Assembly (NCBI RefSeq): GCF_002933815.1
Contig: NZ_BEYR01000001.1
Span: 620,001-684,000, forward strand
Direction: 5' to 3'
DNA length: 64,000 nt
Source of the DNA: Sphingobacterium sp. HMA12
Lineage (GTDB): Bacteria; Bacteroidota; Bacteroidia; Sphingobacteriales; Sphingobacteriaceae
In this document: positions 1 to 8,154 of the stretch, piece after piece
Layout of the letters: every line of letters starts with the position of its first letter
Numbering within the stretch: the first letter of the stretch is position 1
Notes under the pieces: model-generated
What the model saw: only the letters and a program-made list of their open reading frames with translations
What the model was told of the DNA's origin: nothing
Databases searched by the model: none
Made by a program: the position numbers and the translations under genes

Positions 1-69
1 GGTGAATAGTTGTACTGGCTTGATAGTCCTTTTTTGATCGCTGTAATATGTTACGGTTTTGCAATATTT

Positions 70-395
70 AAGTGCATGTTGTGTTATCAGCCCCCTGTGT
101 GGATAACAAAACTAGCTACTGTTCGGTATTTCCCACCTACCACTTATATACCGCCTGTTTTTCTCAGATAGCCGCGACCACAGCCATACTTTTGCTATAC
201 ACATAAAAACAAGAGAATATGCAAATCAATCTTAATTAAAGGCACGATGGCGGCCCTGAACACATTATTTACCGCTGAAATTACCGCATTACAGAGCGGC
301 ACTTATGATGGTGTAGAACTGTTAGGCTATTACTAAAAAGGGGATACCTCAGCACCGATTATTTATTATCTCGCCTCGATAACCCTATCATGGTG
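70..395 (+). pseudogene. Cassette copy A: decayed tailspike-like gene start with its leader
   Basis: This is the leftmost copy of the repeated cassette. It keeps the leader (half-palindrome CGGTAT at 124-129, -7 box TACTTTTG at 187-194) and the usual 24 nt before the start at 219. The start lacks one G compared with the other copies, so the reading frame meets a stop after a few codons. The rest of the N-terminal module is still recognisable (GVELLGYY at about 310-335), but a TAA follows the YY codons. The similarity fades near 395. The upstream stretch from about 72 is also shared with the copy at 2341. No product is expected. Confidence 0.8.
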
Positions 396-442
396 ATATG
401 CCTTCGATTAAACTCCATTTTTGTGAGAGGAAAATTGTCCCT

Positions 443-1051
443 TTAAGAAATCCAGAGATTAAAGAATCGTCGTATGATCACCCATTTACCATTCACTTTT
501 TCAAGCAGAAATGCATTACCGTTTCCACATAAAGAGCCGCATATATAATCAACCGGTATGTACGCACTTTTTCGGTTATATCCCATAATAGGGAGATGAA
601 AGTAATAAATGCTTTTATTACGGTTCATCCTATATTTATCGGCGTCATCTACAGCATATGCGGCTTCAATAGCCGCTGGAATTGGGATGATTGTCTTCCT
701 TTCGTTCATCTGATCAAGCATATCCAGCGAGTCCTTGAGCTGGTTGCCTAGCATTTTCATCAGCCTCTGTGGATCGACGTTGTAGAAAACATAATTCTTG
801 TCCTGCAATGAGGAGATAGAATCCCTCATAAACTTATTATGAATGAACGCCCTTTGTTCTCCATCACGTTGCAGTCTGATACCAGCCGAATCGTCAGACA
901 AAATTGTTTTTAGAATGGAAACATAGTCTTCCTGCAGTGACTTATCTTCATAGATTTTGGGCTTATCTTGTTGTATAGGTGTCATCTTGCCTTTATGCAT
1001 CGTACATCCCTGGAGAACGAGAAGAAAGAAGATAATATATAGCTTATTCAT
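443..1051 (-). CDS. Hypothetical lipoprotein, 202 aa
   Basis: The N-terminus has a short basic start, a hydrophobic stretch and a lipobox ending LQGC at Cys16, so the product should be a lipid-anchored envelope protein. The rest is soluble, with no family I recognise. The gene lies between cassette copies A and B on the opposite strand. Small lipoproteins in such a setting are often immunity proteins of polymorphic toxins, but no partner toxin is seen next to it, so that role is only a guess. A small gene on the same strand starts 300 bases upstream. Confidence 0.6.
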   Translation of the reverse strand: MNKLYIIFFLLVLQGCTMHKGKMTPIQQDKPKIYEDKSLQEDYVSILKTILSDDSAGIRLQRDGEQRAFIHNKFMRDSISSLQDKNYVFYNVDPQRLMKMLGNQLKDSLDMLDQMNERKTIIPIPAAIEAAYAVDDADKYRMNRNKSIYYFHLPIMGYNRKSAYIPVDYICGSLCGNGNAFLLEKVNGKWVIIRRFFNLWIS

Positions 1052-1123
1052 TATGCGATTAGTTGTTTGTCTTTCGGTTGCTAGATCTGTGCCAAAAATT
1101 AGTACTGCATGTTTGTTCTAATG

Positions 1124-1351
1124 TTATTTTCTCATTTCTCTTTTTGTAGCATTAGGATAATATCGCTTTCCGTCTTTTGCGCCATCCCAGATCTCAGTAA
1201 TGCTATAGATTTTCAGAGGAGCTTCTTTTTCTAAACGTATTAATGTTTTGCAAACTTTTCTAAAAGTCCTATTCCATCGTCTTTTATCTTGTTTTTCCGA
1301 TTCCGCAATGGTAATTCCGAATATCTTAGTTTTGCGTATCGATCTTGACAT
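1124..1351 (-). CDS. Small basic hypothetical protein, 75 aa
   Basis: This short open frame encodes a highly charged, Lys/Arg-rich protein with no signal peptide or membrane segment. Its composition (many KTK, RRW, RKV stretches, and a WDGAKDGKRYY motif near the C-terminus) looks like real coding. It resembles small cytoplasmic proteins I recall from other Bacteroidota accessory regions. No function is assigned. It may be co-transcribed with the lipoprotein that ends the same strand at 443. Confidence 0.5.
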   Translation of the reverse strand: MSRSIRKTKIFGITIAESEKQDKRRWNRTFRKVCKTLIRLEKEAPLKIYSITEIWDGAKDGKRYYPNATKREMRK

Positions 1352-1455
1352 AATTTTACTGTTTAATACAAATATAATATCAAAGGCTTACATTTTAATT
1401 ATTTCCATCGACAATTCAATCTTGCCTACAAGATCAACTAATACCCCGTTCAACT

Positions 1456-1490
1456 CTGGACTTTTCGGTATCTCCCACATACCGATTAAG
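1456..1490 (+). repeat. Cassette leader scrap B
   Basis: Only the upstream palindrome of the cassette leader remains. CGGTAT at 1466-1471 and ATACCG at 1479-1484 are separated by 7 nt, and the same CTTTT flank precedes them. No -7 box or coding module follows. It marks the site of a lost or recombined cassette just before the lipoprotein gene at 1598. Confidence 0.75.
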
Positions 1491-1597
1491 TCCAAAAAAA
1501 TGCTTTTCAATTCTGCGAATTTTTGTATGTTAGTTGATCGAAAAAGGATTTGCTACATTTGTTAGATCCTAAACTTTTTTATTCTTTATTTTTAAGC

Positions 1598-2200
1598 ATG
1601 CTGAAAATATGGAACTGTCTTATTGTATTAATATTCCTCTTTTCTTGTGATGGAAGGAATTATATTGATCCTAAAAATATTCAGATTTTGGCTGAGCATA
1701 AGATGAATTTCCCAAAGGAGTCTACAGATCATTTCCCTCAGCAATTGGGAAGTGAGGTGGATATCATTTATAATGAAGGCATCGAAAATAATAATCTCAA
1801 TCTATACCTAGTTGAACACAACGTAAGTGAAAAATATATCAATAAATTACTTAATAGGTTGAAAGATACTAAGTATTATAGAGGGGGTGATAAAAATCTT
1901 TTAATCATCAATAGAAACGAAAAGATCATAGAAGGCTTTAGTGAATTTCCGAAGATTGACAGCGCTAATTTACAAGGCGATGCTCCTGTTCCAAATTTTA
2001 TCCGTTATAAAAATGGGATAACCGCCGATCCTAATTATGAATTTTATATTATCCATACTGACAATAAGGAAAGACAGTTTAAAAATGAAATTCTTAGCGA
2101 AAATGCATCAATGCCATTTAATTGGAAGCATGGTATTACTTATGGTGTTGCTGTCAATAAATTGGAGAAGAATATAATTTATTGGGTTGCAGTTTGGTAA
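1598..2200 (+). CDS. Hypothetical lipoprotein, 200 aa
   Basis: The start at 1598 was chosen because it places a hydrophobic signal directly before a lipobox (FLFSC, Cys near residue 16). The in-frame codons upstream to 1550 would spoil this signal. The mature protein is soluble and unrecognised, with a motif YKNGITADP and a stretch HTDNKERQ in its last third. A decayed copy of that last third lies at 55006-55083, about 53 kb away, so this is a family dispersed among the accessory regions. An immunity-like role beside toxin debris is possible but unproven. Confidence 0.6.
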   Translation: MLKIWNCLIVLIFLFSCDGRNYIDPKNIQILAEHKMNFPKESTDHFPQQLGSEVDIIYNEGIENNNLNLYLVEHNVSEKYINKLLNRLKDTKYYRGGDKNLLIINRNEKIIEGFSEFPKIDSANLQGDAPVPNFIRYKNGITADPNYEFYIIHTDNKERQFKNEILSENASMPFNWKHGITYGVAVNKLEKNIIYWVAVW

Positions 2201-2340
2201 TGCTTATGTTCGGCACCCTGAAGATCAAATGACTCAAAACTAGTTATGTTTTTTGACAGATTCATCTATAAGCTTCATTAGATGATCGACAGTATTAGCT
2301 ACTTCTTCTTTCTGCACGACCAATGTTTTTTTTCTAGACC

Positions 2341-2887
2341 CGTGCATGTTGTGTTATCAGCCCTGTTTGGATACCAAAGCCGAGGACTTTTCGGTATTTT
2401 TCATATACTGCCTACATACACCTTGTTTTTCTCAGATAGCCACCCCCACCACCTTACTTTTGCTATACACATAAAAACAAAAGAATATGGCAAATCAATT
2501 TTTAGTTAAGGAAACAATGGCAGCTATGCGAGCTTATCAGCTGCTGAAATCACAGCTTTACAGACTGAAACTTATGATAGTGTAGAACTGTTAGGTTATT
2601 ACGAGAAAGGAGATACCCCGGCACCGATTATTTATTACTTGGCTCCAACAATTCTAGATTCTGGGCAAGATGACGGGAGAAGTATAATCGACTTAGGTAC
2701 GGTCAAATTAGTTCATGAATTTAACCATGTAATCGATTCTAGTTATTTTGGCGTTGCGGAGACATTGGCGGATAATTCTACCTTATTGGAAAAGAGCATA
2801 GTAATATTTTTTAGTATTTGTAATTCCTGCTATTGCTTTTGGGAATTATTACTGTTTCGCTATTATTTAAACCGAAATAATAGATAA
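2341..2887 (+). pseudogene. Cassette copy C: frameshifted tailspike-like gene
   Basis: The leader is present (degenerate palindrome 2392-2410, TACTTTTG at 2455-2462), and the ATG at 2487 follows after the usual 24 nt. The frame begins MANQFLVKETMAAMR, then breaks near 2530 where bases are missing before the SAAEIT codons. It reopens in another frame through GVELLGYYEKGDTPAPI-like codons and a region matching the GIKLEHEF...VDVRYFG segment of the intact gene. After about 2790 the sequence no longer resembles the intact copy and ends at a stop near 2885. This is a silent copy holding only the conserved head. Confidence 0.8.
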
Positions 2888-2922
2888 GCAAAATGCTAGT
2901 GATAAGCATCTATATGAACAAC

Positions 2923-3105
2923 TTATTTTGGTAAATTCATGAGCAGCTCCTCCGCAGGGACTTCTTTTATTTTTCCATCAACTTTTATAACCAAACTTTC
3001 ACCCTTTGCTGCACTTTCTTCTGCCAATTTTCGCAAAGCTTTCTGTACTCCTAAACGAATTCGTTCAGCAAGATTGATATTTTCAATATTTACATTATTG
3101 TTCAT
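2923..3105 (-). CDS. Small protein, possible antitoxin partner of the zeta-like kinase, 60 aa
   Basis: The protein is short and acidic/basic mixed, with a predicted helix rich in Ala, Leu and Lys (residues 12-35) and a C-terminal VKVDGKIKEVPAEEL-type stretch. Its start overlaps the end of the kinase gene by 11 nt, which points to translational coupling. The pair has the layout of a toxin-antitoxin unit, with the toxin-like gene first. I do not recognise a named antitoxin family. Confidence 0.6.
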   Translation of the reverse strand: MNNNVNIENINLAERIRLGVQKALRKLAEESAAKGESLVIKVDGKIKEVPAEELLMNLPK

Positions 3106-3673
3106 TGTTATACTTCGATTTTATTGCTGACCAAATTTCGCTATTTGAAACGAGTTCTCCAAATCTATCACCCTGAGCAATTATTTCGGGTATTAAATCC
3201 ATGTTGTCAAAGACCAACCATCGATCACATATGGGGATATAGATGTTAAACAAGTTTTCTAAACCACGATGATATCGTCTCTCTATCACATCAGAAGGGA
3301 TATTATGCCCTCCGTTCTCAACTCTTTTCTTTACACGCTGTATAGCCAATGAGGGAGAGTCGAGCCAAAAATAAAGTAAGGTGACTGAATATCCTATTTT
3401 TTGCGCATCAAATACTAAGTTTTTATAGCTGCGGGTAGAAAGGGTTGTTTCAAAAGCGAAATCAGCTCCAGTTTTCATTAATTCCGCAATACGATCTAAC
3501 ATAATACGTCCCGCTGACACAGCCACACTTTGCGGATTAAACGGAGAAATACCTGCTGCTATATTGTCCGCATTTACAAATTCCCTGCAATCTAATATCT
3601 CAGGTAGTACAGTATAACTCGCAGTTGTTTTTCCTGCTCCATTGCACCCAGAGATAATATAAATATTTGGCAT
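3095..3673 (-). CDS. Zeta-toxin-like P-loop kinase, 192 aa
   Basis: A Walker A motif (G9-C-N-G-A-G-K15-T) opens the protein. It is followed by FVNADNIAAG near residue 35, FAFETTLSTRSY near 80 and an Arg-rich RVKKRVENGGHNIP loop near 115. This is the pattern of zeta-toxin/AAA-type small kinases that phosphorylate UDP-sugars or other small molecules. The length fits the short Bacteroidota members. A 60-aa gene overlaps its 3' end by 11 nt, as expected for a toxin-antitoxin operon. The target is unknown. It could instead be a housekeeping nucleoside or sugar kinase, but the accessory setting favours a toxin. Confidence 0.75.
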   Translation of the reverse strand: MPNIYIISGCNGAGKTTASYTVLPEILDCREFVNADNIAAGISPFNPQSVAVSAGRIMLDRIAELMKTGADFAFETTLSTRSYKNLVFDAQKIGYSVTLLYFWLDSPSLAIQRVKKRVENGGHNIPSDVIERRYHRGLENLFNIYIPICDRWLVFDNMDLIPEIIAQGDRFGELVSNSEIWSAIKSKYNNEQ

Positions 3674-4080
3674 ACTCGTTTTTTTATCAAAATAATGAAA
3701 ATTGCCTGCTTTTTCAATTTCTTTTTATAAGTTGATAATTATATTGCGGCGATATACCTAGTTTTCTTGGGATTTATGCGTAATTACTCTTCTCAATACA
3801 GTTATAGTCCATTAAAGAAATATTGGATTTTTTATATTTGAAGGGGTATTGTCACTACCTTATAAAGTATTTCAATTCCTTAATGACATATAACCTAGTA
3901 GGCTGTAAGAATCGATAAAATAGTAATTGGCGAAGTAGATATATCAACTATGCAGTATACAGCCCCATTTTCTTGTTCGACTATTTTTGTTTAAAAATAG
4001 AATAGCCAAATTACCTCCTTTTGCCGATTAAAGGGGGGCTTTTTTGTTTTATAAGTTTTCTTCGTAGCTCTGGGAATCAT
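3674..4080. other. Non-coding stretch between the zeta-like gene and cassette D
   Basis: No credible gene is seen. A TATATTTG box that fits the Bacteroidota -7 element occurs at about 3833-3840, but nothing coding follows it. A terminator-like hairpin lies at the right end (4014-4046). Confidence 0.5.
4014..4046 (+). terminator. Rho-independent terminator-like hairpin upstream of cassette D
   Basis: CCTCCTTT and AAAGGGGG pair around an 8-nt loop and are followed by a T run. The flank and loop resemble the hairpin at 14534-14567, next to leader F. This suggests that each cassette was once preceded or followed by the same terminator. Confidence 0.6.
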
Positions 4081-4097
4081 GAATGGAGCACACTTTT

Positions 4098-4192
4098 CGG
4101 TATCTCCCCGATACCGCTTACATACAGCTAGTTTTCCCCAGATAGCCACGGCCACCACCATACTTTTGCTATACACATAAAAACAAAAGAAT
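4098..4192 (+). promoter_or_regulatory. Promoter and palindrome of the intact cassette (leader D)
   Basis: The palindrome CGGTAT-N7-ATACCG is at 4098-4116. After 44 nt comes TACTTTTG (4161-4168), a match to the Bacteroidota -7 consensus TAnnTTTG, and 24 nt later the ATG. The two spacings are the same in copies A, C and E, and the palindrome-to-box spacing also holds in leader F. No good -33 TTTG is seen at 19-21 nt, only a T-rich block further up. That would fit a promoter needing an activator at the palindrome. Confidence 0.65.
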
Positions 4193-6358
4193 ATGGCAAA
4201 TCAATTTTTAATTAAGGAAACGGTGGATGCAATCCGCAATTTATCAGCAACTGAAATCGCAGGATTGCAAGGAACTAATGCAACTTACCTAGGTGTAGAG
4301 TTATTAGGCTATTATGAAAAGGGCGACACCCCAGCACCCATTAGATACTATTTAAGTAACACAGTAGAAGGTGATGACGGAGGTAGCATATTTGAAGTCA
4401 ATGGGATTAAGTTGGAACATGAGTTTAAGGATACAGTCGATGTTAGATATTTTGGATTATTTGATTACTTGTTAGATGTAACTTCTTTAGCCACAAACAT
4501 AACAAGGGATCTTGCTAGGAAAGGTCTAGGAGTCGCTTTTTTACAAGGCGACTATAGAATAGATGCTACTCAGAACTCAAATAGGGGCTTTCTTATACAA
4601 GAAAACACAAAAGTTATAACAGGGCAAAACACTAGATTTGTTTGTATACCTAATTCAAATGGAACATATAATATTATTACACTGAGGGGAGTCTCTAAAT
4701 TCTATAGCAATAATCTTAATATTGTAGGTGAAAGGGGACAACATACAGGTACAACAGGAGAATCGGGGATGGGCTTAACTATGCGAGGATGTAGTAATGT
4801 AACCATTAATAACCTTGCAGTTATTGATTGTTGGGGGGATGGCTTGTATTTAGGAACGGATGGTGGTAGAGAAAATCATAATATTGATATAGGTAATATA
4901 AATATTGATAACTGTCGAAGAAATGGTGTCTCATTTGTAAATGTTAGAGATATGTTTGTTGAAAGTATGACCGTCACTAATACTAATGGTACAAATCCTC
5001 AACGAGCATTAGACTTTGAACCAAATTATGATACAGAGTATATACAGAATATTAATATTAAGAATTTAAGAACTTCTAACAATGTCAATGGTGGTGTAAA
5101 CATCCAAACACTTTCTATGTCTAGCAATTCACCCTATGTATCTGTAAATATTGAAAATTATAGATCTGAAAATGAGCCCGCATTGGTAGGATCAGGCATG
5201 CGACAGACTAGGGTCAGAGGTCAGGTGAGCATCGGCAATCTTATATCCAGTAATGCACCAGAGTATGCTATTCTGTATAGGTATTTTTTTAATCAACCGG
5301 ATGTTTATATCAAAAATGCGTTTATAGAAAACAGTAATACTTCAGGAGGCGCGCAGTTTTATAACTCATCGGTTGCTATATATGTAGATACACCGGACGA
5401 AGGGGATATTGAAACTAAATATCAAACTTCTATCAATATAGATAATTTAGTTGTTTCAAAATCTAACCAAAATACGGCATATTCTATTTTCGTTCAGAAT
5501 AGAATAAATAATTCTATTCCTATTAATAATGTCAATATAAAATCTCATAGCTTAGACCGGCCAGTCAATTTTACTTCTTATGGAAAATTGCAGATAGATA
5601 AAGTCAAACATATATCAACTGCAGAGACTATTGTACCCGTCAATAAATATGATATATATTCCGAATTTAATAATAGTAATTCTGAAGGCGATAATTTTAT
5701 AGATTTACAAAAGGGATATTTGGGACAAGTCGTGAAAATCGTTAATGCGAGTGGCAGGACTTTAAAAGTTGGGGCCACGACAGCGTCGTCCACAATTGAT
5801 GGTATTTTTGATGTCTCAACACCTGTTCCTTACAAATATCTCAAGAGTGAGTTTGCTGGAGACTTTCTAGTGCTTGAAAACATTGGGTTTGGAAATAGTT
5901 TTGCCCAGTGGAAGATCATACAACAATATGGTCAATGGAATAATGCTGATCTTAAATTAGAAGCTAGAACATTGATCGGTAAGGAAGTCTATGGTAGCAA
6001 TAGCACAGGGTCAGCAGATATTTCTGAAATTGAATTAGACGGTTTAAATCGGAGCTGCTTTTTTAGGGCAGCAGGTGTAAACGCATTGGGATTAAATGTT
6101 CAACACACTGTAAATAATGGGTATGCTTTTCAAATCCGGCAAAAAGATTACACCTCGTCAAATATTATGGTCAGGATAAAAAATAATAATGTATGGACAG
6201 ATTGGGTTGAATATTTACCTATGAAACAAGCGTTATCTTCACTGAATTCCGCAGCGAGCCCAAGCGCAATTTACCAGCAGTCAGAAGCTCAGTCTGTACT
6301 TGAAGAATTAAGAGATCTTAAAGCAAAATTACGTGCAGCAGGTATTATGGCGAATTAA
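4193..6358 (+). CDS. Tailspike-like beta-helix protein with conserved head and tail, 721 aa
   Basis: Residues 1-60 form the head shared with the broken copies (MANQFLIKET, GVELLGYYEKGDTPAPI). VDVRYFG at 82-88 followed by ...FLQGDYRI matches the entry to the pectate-lyase-3/tailspike fold. Residues about 110-500 are rich in short Asn/Gly/Ile repeats (NINIDN, INNLAV) typical of a right-handed parallel beta-helix. Residues about 600-676 (FFRAAGVNALG... NNNVWTDWVEY) resemble a phage or pyocin knob domain. The last 45 residues form a Leu/Ala helix ending in LRAAGIMAN. No signal peptide is seen. A phage-derived receptor-binding or surface-glycan-active protein is the best guess; the carrier structure is not in this window. 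Confidence 0.7.
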   Translation: MANQFLIKETVDAIRNLSATEIAGLQGTNATYLGVELLGYYEKGDTPAPIRYYLSNTVEGDDGGSIFEVNGIKLEHEFKDTVDVRYFGLFDYLLDVTSLATNITRDLARKGLGVAFLQGDYRIDATQNSNRGFLIQENTKVITGQNTRFVCIPNSNGTYNIITLRGVSKFYSNNLNIVGERGQHTGTTGESGMGLTMRGCSNVTINNLAVIDCWGDGLYLGTDGGRENHNIDIGNINIDNCRRNGVSFVNVRDMFVESMTVTNTNGTNPQRALDFEPNYDTEYIQNINIKNLRTSNNVNGGVNIQTLSMSSNSPYVSVNIENYRSENEPALVGSGMRQTRVRGQVSIGNLISSNAPEYAILYRYFFNQPDVYIKNAFIENSNTSGGAQFYNSSVAIYVDTPDEGDIETKYQTSINIDNLVVSKSNQNTAYSIFVQNRINNSIPINNVNIKSHSLDRPVNFTSYGKLQIDKVKHISTAETIVPVNKYDIYSEFNNSNSEGDNFIDLQKGYLGQVVKIVNASGRTLKVGATTASSTIDGIFDVSTPVPYKYLKSEFAGDFLVLENIGFGNSFAQWKIIQQYGQWNNADLKLEARTLIGKEVYGSNSTGSADISEIELDGLNRSCFFRAAGVNALGLNVQHTVNNGYAFQIRQKDYTSSNIMVRIKNNNVWTDWVEYLPMKQALSSLNSAASPSAIYQQSEAQSVLEELRDLKAKLRAAGIMAN

Positions 6359-6381
6359 CCATTAACATTCAATAATAGTTA

Positions 6382-6415
6382 GAGCGATATTCCAATTTCG
6401 GAATGTCGCTTTTTT
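6382..6415 (+). terminator. Terminator of the tailspike-like gene
   Basis: AGCGATATTCC and GGAATGTCGCT form an imperfect stem with a 6-nt loop and are followed by six T's. It lies 24 nt after the stop codon. Confidence 0.75.
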
Positions 6416-6459
6416 GTTGGCAAAAAAAAGAATCAAAGAAAAGTCTGTTCTCTACTTTT

Positions 6460-6797
6460 CGGTATCTCCCGTATACCGCTTACATACGCCTTGTTTTCCT
6501 CCGAACGCCTCCTCCGCAACCATACTTTTGCTATACACATAAAAACAAAAGAATATGGCAAATCAATTTTTAATTAAAGAGACAATGTTGGCGATGCGAG
6601 GCTTAATGCCAGCTGAAATTACTGCTTTAGAGAACGGAACTTATGACGGAGTACAATTACTGGGCTATTATCATAAAGGCGATACCCCAGCGCCGATTAT
6701 TTACTACTATATTGATCCATTAACAGATCCTGATCCTGGGCCGGATGACGAGGGAAGTGTTATTGCCGTGAATGGAGGTATATATATAACAAACTAA
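6460..6797 (+). pseudogene. Cassette copy E: head module only, 80 codons
   Basis: The full leader is present: palindrome 6460-6478, TACTTTTG at 6523-6530, ATG at 6555. The frame encodes the head module (MANQFLIKET, GVQLLGYYHKGDTPAPI) and the acidic linker, then stops at 6797 after GSVIAVNGG. Past that point the sequence is unrelated and enters a dnaE2 fragment. The promoter and start look functional, so an 80-residue head-only peptide could be made. I treat it as a truncated cassette. Confidence 0.75.
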
Positions 6798-6831
6798 TTT
6801 AACATTTTTAATTTGTCTGAAAAACAGGTAA

Positions 6832-7629
6832 GTCTACCTGAAAAAGGTTGAATCGAAGCTCGGACAATTGATTCCCGAAGAAAGGAGAAGGAATGGGGAA
6901 TTCAAATCCATGGAAGATTTTATTAGAAGGATTCCAATCGGTATTGAAACTTTGCAGATTTTGATTTTTATCGGAGCATTTCGGTTTACTGGTGTACCGA
7001 AGAATGAATTGTTTTTAAAAGCAAGAGTACTTCTTGGGGATTTTAAACCCGAACGTAGATTTGAAACGTTGTTTGAAGAACCTTTGAAGGAATTTAAATT
7101 TCCAGAATTGAAAAGGAACACCTTTGAAGATGCATTTGATGAGATTGACATTCTATCTTTTCCGGTGTCTTGCACACCCTTTGATCTGTTGCAGACAAAG
7201 TACAGAGGAACTGTGATGGCGAAAGATCTTGTTCATTATCATAAAAGAGAGGTGAAAATGCTTACATATCTGATTTCGCGAAAGCATGTACCTACAAAGA
7301 GGGGGACTATGTATTTCGGCACATGAGTAGACGTCAATGGCGATTATTTTGACACCGCCCATTTTCCTGATTGCCTTGAAAAGTTTCCTTTTCAAGGAGG
7401 TGGCTGCTATCTACTTTTGGGGATAGTGGAGGTTGATTTTCATTTTCCAACAATCACGATTACCAAAATGGCAAAAATGCCTTTTATTCCTGATCCAAGA
7501 TATGCACATGATGAGGATAAAAAATACGAAGCACAGCAACGTATGAAAGAAGATGTGAGTACGACTTTCCGAGCACCTTATCCTCAGGAACATGAAATTG
7601 GATTACCTCGTCAAAAATTAATGGATTAA
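6832..7629 (+). pseudogene. C-terminal fragment of a divergent error-prone DNA polymerase (DnaE2-like)
   Basis: The frame is open from 6832 with no start codon that fits the family. It matches the last quarter of the intact DnaE2 at 46709: IPEERRRNGEFKSMEDFI parallels IEEREANGRYSSLENFV, and FDTAHFP and AKMPFIPDPR parallel FDTVHFP and AKMPLKPDPR. An in-frame TGA at 7324-7326 interrupts it. The similarity to the resident gene is only moderate, so it is not a recent copy; it probably came from a different DnaE2 lineage. It begins right after truncated cassette E. Confidence 0.8.
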
Positions 7630-7645
7630 CCAAATATCTAGTAAA

Positions 7646-7685
7646 CAGAAAGCTATCCTAATCTGGGATAGCTTTCTGTTTTTTT
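7646..7685 (+). terminator. Strong terminator after the dnaE2 fragment
   Basis: CAGAAAGCTATCC and GGGATAGCTTTCTG form a long stem with a short loop, followed by a run of T's. It follows the stop codon of the polymerase fragment by 16 nt, as if it were that gene's original terminator. Confidence 0.8.
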
Positions 7686-7773
7686 GCTCGTGATACGATT
7701 AAAATTATAACATCAGATATATTGATCTTTTTTCAATGTAAGAGTTTTGAATAAGAACAATATTCCCAAAATA

Positions 7774-8139
7774 CTACATAAATTTTTGTAGCCATAAGCT
7801 GAACAATATCAGTATGTTCAGCGCAAAAAGGCAGGAAACCGTTATATAAATTGAACGTTTGTTAAATTTTTTCAAAAACAAAATGGACAAAACCGGTACT
7901 ACCAAGGTTATAAAATAGATTATTGCAACTATTTGATTAATAACCCCAAATGTACCAGCCGAAATACCCCAATTTTCAGATATGGCGTTCAATCTCTCTG
8001 GGGAAGTAGGGTAAAAACCTTCGCCGCTTACCATCTTAACCATTGCAACACCACCGATGAAGGGCATAAAAAGCCAGAACATTAGCTGTATCAAGCACGC
8101 CATAAATGACAGGGCATATAAAACTTTTAGTACTTTCAT
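7774..8139 (-). CDS. Small membrane protein, possible immunity protein, 121 aa
   Basis: Three hydrophobic segments are visible: residues about 7-33, 62-85 and 98-117. A loop with a GEGFYPTSPERL motif follows the first. The gene starts 15 nt after the end of the toxin-like pseudogene on the same strand, the usual place of an immunity gene. I do not recognise the family, so the immunity role rests on position alone. The frame is intact, unlike its upstream neighbour. Confidence 0.55.
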   Translation of the reverse strand: MKVLKVLYALSFMACLIQLMFWLFMPFIGGVAMVKMVSGEGFYPTSPERLNAISENWGISAGTFGVINQIVAIIYFITLVVPVLSILFLKKFNKRSIYITVSCLFALNILILFSLWLQKFM

Positions 8140-8154
8140 GTTTAAAAATAGTTA

